Assembly: GCA_037039925.1 (NCBI GenBank)
Contig: JAXRKP010001173.1
Span: 15,001 to 79,000 of the forward strand
Direction of reading: 5' to 3'
DNA: 64,000 nt
Source of the DNA: Doris montereyensis
Taxonomy: Eukaryota > Mollusca > Gastropoda > Nudibranchia > Dorididae
Positions 60,401 through 64,000 of the stretch are shown here, in pieces; within the stretch, counting starts at the first letter, position 1; the number at the start of each line of letters is the position of its first letter. The notes beneath the pieces are model-generated. The model searched no databases and was not told the DNA's origin. It was given only the letters and a program-made list of their open reading frames with translations. The translations under genes were made by a program, and so were the position numbers.

Positions 60401-63291
60401 GTATGTCAACTTTGTTAGTATTGTCATATATATTCATTGCCATATTTATATTATTTTTCCTTTAACGTGGCATTCTAGATTTTGATCATTCGATATATTC
60501 AAGACTTTTATTTTAATTGTGTGCATTTAGTACAATGGTAACCAGAGATTTATTATGCACTTCTTAGCTGCGCTATAAAACTGACGAGTTTTCTTCTGAA
60601 TGCTGTTCCAAGGTTAAAAAAGACCAAATTGTCTATGTTGCCTCATAGTCTTTTTTCTTCTCTCCTTTAACTATGCAAATCTTTTTCTCCTAGATTTGGA
60701 GCCGTGACAGATTAGAATGTATACAAGTTTTGACAGGGCACACAGGGTCTGTCCTTTGTTTACAGTATGATGAAAACATCATCATCTCAGGTTCAAGTGA
60801 CTCCACAGTGAGGTAAATCTGCTGACATCTGCAAGTTGTCAGTTACGTTTTCAAAGCAATGTTCCACACAACTATTATTGAGTTAATTTTAATTTCTTCC
60901 TTTTCTTAGAGGTAGTCAAGTGTTTTTTTTTTTATTGTTTTTTTTTATATTTTATTTATAGACTAAGAATTTCGCTTCTTGAAGTATAATAAGAAATGTT
61001 CTCTTCACTTACAATCTATGGAGTTTTATGACTATTTCTATCAAAATCAGCAATATTTCAGTTAAAGGTTGAGGGGATTGTTTTGTTGGTGTGTGCGTGG
61101 AAGGTGCTTGATTGGTTTTGGATTTTTTAAAAATTAGCCTAATTTGATATGTCTGTATTTATATTGCAGATGTTTTAGAGTCCTGTTGGAAAGTTTTCTT
61201 TGCCAATACATTGTTTCTTGTGCATGCTTACCGTTTTGAGCATTATGTGATCATTACTATGTGTAGATAGGAGACCACTTGTCCCTGAAGCTAATGGCCT
61301 TTACCTGGTCATCAGTTTCATTCTGTAGCCATTAGGGCAATCCCCATATTTTGTTCATCAGAGGGTAGCTCATTTTCTTTCTGTGGGCGGTTGGTGGGAG
61401 TTGCTGGTAGGTCCTCAGGGTGTCCAGCAAGGTCGAAAATATGTCAGATTTTTCATACTCAGGTCGGAAAGGTTGGCAATGGTCGGAAATTAATGTCTTG
61501 GGTATGAAATCAAGTAGAAATGGGGCTCAGGTAGTAAAAACAGGGTTCCCATGCATCAGGGAAATCCTTCAAAAAGAAAAAAAAGTCGAGGAAATGATAT
61601 ATTGAGGATGAACATAAGAGAAAATCAGGGAAATCAAAGTAGACATGAACAATTATCGGCACCGCGAAATGGGAAAATGCGAATAAGTTTGTGGACGATG
61701 AATCATCATTTTTTCATCCATTTCCGATCATACATGCTTTGCTGTCTGGCGATTCTTTCATGTTGAAACTAAACGGTTCCGATACCTTCTTTAAAATTGT
61801 AAAGTTTGCCCGGGGAATTAGTATCAGATTTCGACACAAAGTTTTCAATACTTTCTTTGGTTTTAGCGCCTGTACCAATACCATGGCCCAACCTCCTTGA
61901 CTTTTAGTTTTACTCTGGAGAGATTAAGAATGCTGTGTATGTTAAATAGTCGATTGCACACGTTCTTGTATGGTTCGTATCAAAGGGAGAGAGACAGAGG
62001 GCAAGGTGCATATTTTAAGTCCAATCGCGCATGTGTGTGTGTAAGAAGGCTAGACAGAGAATGTTTGTGTGTGTTTAATGCGACCAATCGCACATGTGTG
62101 TATTAGTATTAGAGAGTACATATGGATGGTCGGGAGTTTACGGATGACCGAAAGGCAATGCAAGTGTTTAGGGAGAATAGAGGAGGTTGGATGATCTAAG
62201 GGATATCCTGCACGCACGGCCTATAGCAGGATAGAGGTGGGGGGAGGGGACAGGGTGAAGAAAGTCAATGTGAAAACATGATGGCAAAACAAGAGGTGAC
62301 TGAGTCTGACATATGGTATCGGAAGAGAAAGAGAGAAATAACGAATGTGTCTTCTACTGCAGTGTAGACATGGGTGGGAAAGGGTAGAACCGGGAAGAAG
62401 GCATTGAAGTACTATACTAGATTTAGATCTAGATACCGGTTTATTGAAGAAAGAAAGAGGGGATGGGGCGGTTGCCAATATAATGGAGATTTTTACATGG
62501 GGAAGAGGTGGTTAGATGTTTTACGTTGCAGTCAAGGAGTTAAGTTTTTGATCATGAGAAAAAGAAAGAGAGAGAGACTGGTGTGGGGGGGGGTGGGTAA
62601 AAGAATAAAGGAAGATTTATAATTGATAGAGTTCAATCAAGTTATAGAAAAAGCCTACCAAACCTGATTTTCTTCTCGATAGACTGAGTAAGTATTTGTG
62701 CGTGTGTTTAGGCTATGACATTGTCACTCTTGTGTTTGATTTATTTTTCAAAAGGAGAATTAAAAACTTTTTTTTCTTCGTTTTTGCAGTTTGCATGTTT
62801 TGTGAAATGATAGGTGTAGATCTATCACTACTAGTACTAGATCTATCAGCTATCAGAATTATTTTGTTTTCAAGGAATGTGTGGGAAAATGCTGAAATAT
62901 TATTAATCCAAAGTGAAACATTAAAGAAATGTGTGATCACTTTTCATTTCATTGAGATTCTCTAGAAAGTCATTCATTTATGATTTGAATTGACAATTTC
63001 TAATAATGCATTGAAATTGGAATTATTTATGCTATTCTCCGTTTCTGGCGTCGGGAGAGTATTTAATTTCCTAGGTAGGATTTTTGTGTTGAGGTAGGAT
63101 ATTTTCAGTTGACTTTTTGCTGGATACCCTGCTGTCCACTGCCCGGCATGTTGTTTCATTTGATAAAAAATTGTGGTTTTACAGAGTTTGGGATGTCAGC
63201 ACTGGTGAAATGATGAACACTTTAATACATCACTGTGAGGCTGTTTTTACATTTGAGGTTCTGTGATGGTATTATGGTCACATGCTCAAAG
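51450..63291 (+). CDS. beta-TrCP/Slimb F-box/WD40 protein, 5' part of gene (runs off right end)
   Basis: The exons at 58516, 59006, 60238, 60694 and 63185 encode, in order, the F-box and WD repeats of beta-TrCP, close to human BTRC/FBXW11 and fly Slimb. This is the substrate receptor of the SCF ubiquitin ligase for beta-catenin, IkB and Gli/Ci-type phosphodegrons. The D-domain exon expected just upstream is present only as two damaged copies (53.5-53.66 and 54.78-54.96 kb), and a possible first exon is at 51450. WD repeats 4-7 and the stop lie beyond the window. A nested LINE fills most of the intron before the F-box. The identity of the gene is firm; the structure upstream of 58516 is not. 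Confidence 0.85.
51500..53090. other. Probable intron, CTAGAT-rich
   Basis: 51590-52035 is dense in AGATCTAGATCTAGA-type words. The remainder is AT-rich with a G10 tract at about 52660. No exon recognised. Confidence 0.4.
53590..53664 (+). pseudogene. beta-TrCP D-domain exon, copy 1 (3' part recognisable)
   Basis: The end of this copy encodes [12 protein letters not shown] followed by donor G|GTAAGA, matching the family segment YLKPMLQRDFITALPA. Its phase (one base left) fits the F-box exon exactly (G+CC = Ala). Upstream, only TACCAGCAT of the YQHG stretch is recognisable; the rest is scrambled or deleted. Confidence 0.6.
54780..54960 (+). pseudogene. beta-TrCP D-domain exon, copy 2 (5' part recognisable)
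   Basis: The frame contains [11 protein letters not shown], then FVEQ, then [11 protein letters not shown]. These are the conserved beginning and middle of the D domain ([20 protein letters not shown]), which mediates dimerisation. The region between ENG and FVEQ and everything after INS is corrupted, and no donor is visible. It is complementary to copy 1, which keeps the end. Confidence 0.6.
55975..58310 (-). mobile_element. Second copy of the 22.8-kb LINE, antisense, 3'-truncated
   Basis: Read on the minus strand from 58310 it shows the same 5' leader monomers (one to one and a half units), a start [20 protein letters not shown], and the endonuclease ([40 protein letters not shown]). It continues through the linker and RT up to the segment equivalent to 25083-25265 of the other copy. 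It stops near 55975, before the catalytic ADD box and the whole C-terminal domain. Frameshifts are present but longer open stretches survive than in the first copy. It lies inside the beta-TrCP intron. Confidence 0.85.
58516..58702 (+). CDS. beta-TrCP F-box exon
   Basis: Acceptor TTTACTTTCAG and donor TG|GTATGT. It encodes [60 protein letters not shown] and RSW. This is the F-box that binds SKP1, nearly identical to other animal beta-TrCPs. Confidence 0.95.
59006..59102 (+). CDS. beta-TrCP exon after the F-box (linker to WD domain)
   Basis: Completes Trp from the split codon and encodes [16 protein letters not shown], then [14 protein letters not shown]. Donor GAT|GTATGT. Phases agree on both sides. 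Confidence 0.93.
59985..60165 (+). repeat. SINE family C fragment
   Basis: GACACACATTTTCCCTACTT, GTGCAAATGGGTACCAGTCA, CACCTGTTCCGCTTCATGCT and TTCTGGCTCTATGGGCC follow the order of the copy at 42341; the tRNA head is missing. Confidence 0.7.
60238..60375 (+). CDS. beta-TrCP exon, first WD repeat
   Basis: Acceptor CCGTCTTCAG and donor AAA|GTAATA. 138 bases encoding [18 protein letters not shown] and then [20 protein letters not shown] and LRDNTIK, matching human [20 protein letters not shown]. Confidence 0.95.
60694..60812 (+). CDS. beta-TrCP exon, second WD repeat
   Basis: Acceptor TTTCTCCTAG and donor AG|GTAAAT. It encodes [20 protein letters not shown], then [19 protein letters not shown], ending two bases into Arg. 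Confidence 0.95.
60815..63184. other. Long beta-TrCP intron
   Basis: Non-coding with GTGTGT patches near 62030-62060 and a G8 tract at 62584. The candidate ORFs are short and unrecognised, and the flanking exons are in compatible phase. Confidence 0.6.
63185..63291 (+). CDS. beta-TrCP exon, third WD repeat, one-base insertion
   Basis: Acceptor TTTTACAG and donor AAG|GTAAAG. It encodes [19 protein letters not shown] and then, one frame over, [16 protein letters not shown]5 run at about 63243-63247 has one T too many; removing it gives 35 intact codons, matching human [20 protein letters not shown] through MMVTCSK. Confidence 0.9.
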
Positions 63292-63294
63292 GTA

Positions 63295-64000
63295 AAGATT
63301 CAAATGAGCTAAAATGTTGTTACACATTATTTTTGTTATCTTTTTCCTTTAAAAAAATGTATTAAGCACCAGGTATATAATGTAAAATATACTCAAACGC
63401 TCTTAGTCCAAAGCTTACGTTAGTCCAAGACCTCCCATCCCTGTAATCTTAAATTTCACTTTAGGGCTCGTAATACTCTTATTAATTAACTCCTGGAAAG
63501 ACCTTTTCTCTTAGAGTTAAGCAGTACCTCCGACGTTTTAAAATTTCCTCCTAGAAATTACTTTGATTTTTAAAATTTCCATCTCTCCTCAGTCTCAGAT
63601 TTATTTGGCTCTTCAGACACCAATATTGTTGATTCTTGCTTCTAAACCTTAATTTCCATATTTTAAAAAAATATTTAAAAGCACAGCAATATTGTTTTAG
63701 CATCCAAGCAATTTTCACACTTCAATTTATAACTTCATTCTTATTTTTGTTTGAAAGACTTCACATGTATATTCATTTTCCAGGATAACTTTTTGTTTAT
63801 CTGTATATATATTTCTGAGTTGATCATTCTGTGTGCATCAAATGCTCTATTGCCAGGCTGCTTAAGGTAATCATACTTTGCAAGTAGCTTTTATTGATCT
63901 CAAGATCTTTTATATGAGTAATTCTTCTACCACAAATGACGTTTGATTAAGGAAATTCATTCTCCTAAGCCACCATTTTCAGCAAGATTTTATGCTAAAA
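63295..64000. other. Intron of beta-TrCP to the window end
   Basis: AT-rich, no exon with WD-repeat similarity recognised in the last 700 bases. Confidence 0.5.

Overview
The window is animal nuclear DNA: AT-rich, with long introns, GT-AG splice sites, abundant microsatellites, and many LINE and SINE copies. The recognisable genes are ordinary metazoan ones. The repeat mix (RTE-like LINEs without a long ORF1, several tRNA-derived SINE families, CTAGAT-rich stretches) and the gene family content fit a lophotrochozoan, most likely a gastropod mollusc. That placement is inference. I found no bacterial operon, phage or CRISPR array.

Four protein-coding loci can be supported. (1) The last exon of an iRhom-like rhomboid pseudoprotease on + (6461-6891). 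(2) An apparently intronless + gene (13791-15498) for a secreted protein with a somatomedin-B domain and a probable GPI-anchor tail. (3) RPP30, the p30 subunit of RNase P/MRP, complete on the minus strand as 11 exons from 43370 down to 17489, with introns full of transposons. (4) The beta-TrCP/Slimb F-box/WD40 ubiquitin-ligase adaptor on +: a possible first coding exon at 51450, two damaged copies of the D-domain exon (53.5-55.0 kb), the F-box exon at 58516, and the first WD repeats up to 63291. The gene runs off the right end.

Between and inside these genes: 0-6 kb is a TTA microsatellite followed by locally duplicated, scrambled repeat DNA. 8.4-11.5 kb holds a decayed RTE-like LINE with a SINE nested in it and a 39-bp minisatellite. 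The RPP30 introns hold a full-length RTE-like LINE with a 12-bp target-site duplication (22780-26069), an antisense RT fragment (28.2-28.9 kb), and an I-like LINE with RNase H inserted into a SINE with a 10-bp target-site duplication (32141-36574). 43.6-46.2 kb is decayed RTE-like LINE. 47-49 kb is almost wholly microsatellite. 50.0-51.0 kb is a large inverted repeat whose arms carry a hammerhead-ribozyme-like core. A second copy of the 22.8-kb LINE lies antisense at 55975-58310 and is 3'-truncated.

The most useful observation for any reuser is that conserved exons of all four genes carry one-base length errors, mostly at homopolymers. These break the frame although protein similarity and splice phase continue across them. 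They look like consensus errors of a long-read assembly, so the genes should not be called pseudogenes on this sequence alone. No previously undescribed functional system could be demonstrated. The inverted repeat, the somatomedin-B protein and the scrambled D-domain duplication are the best candidates for a second look.
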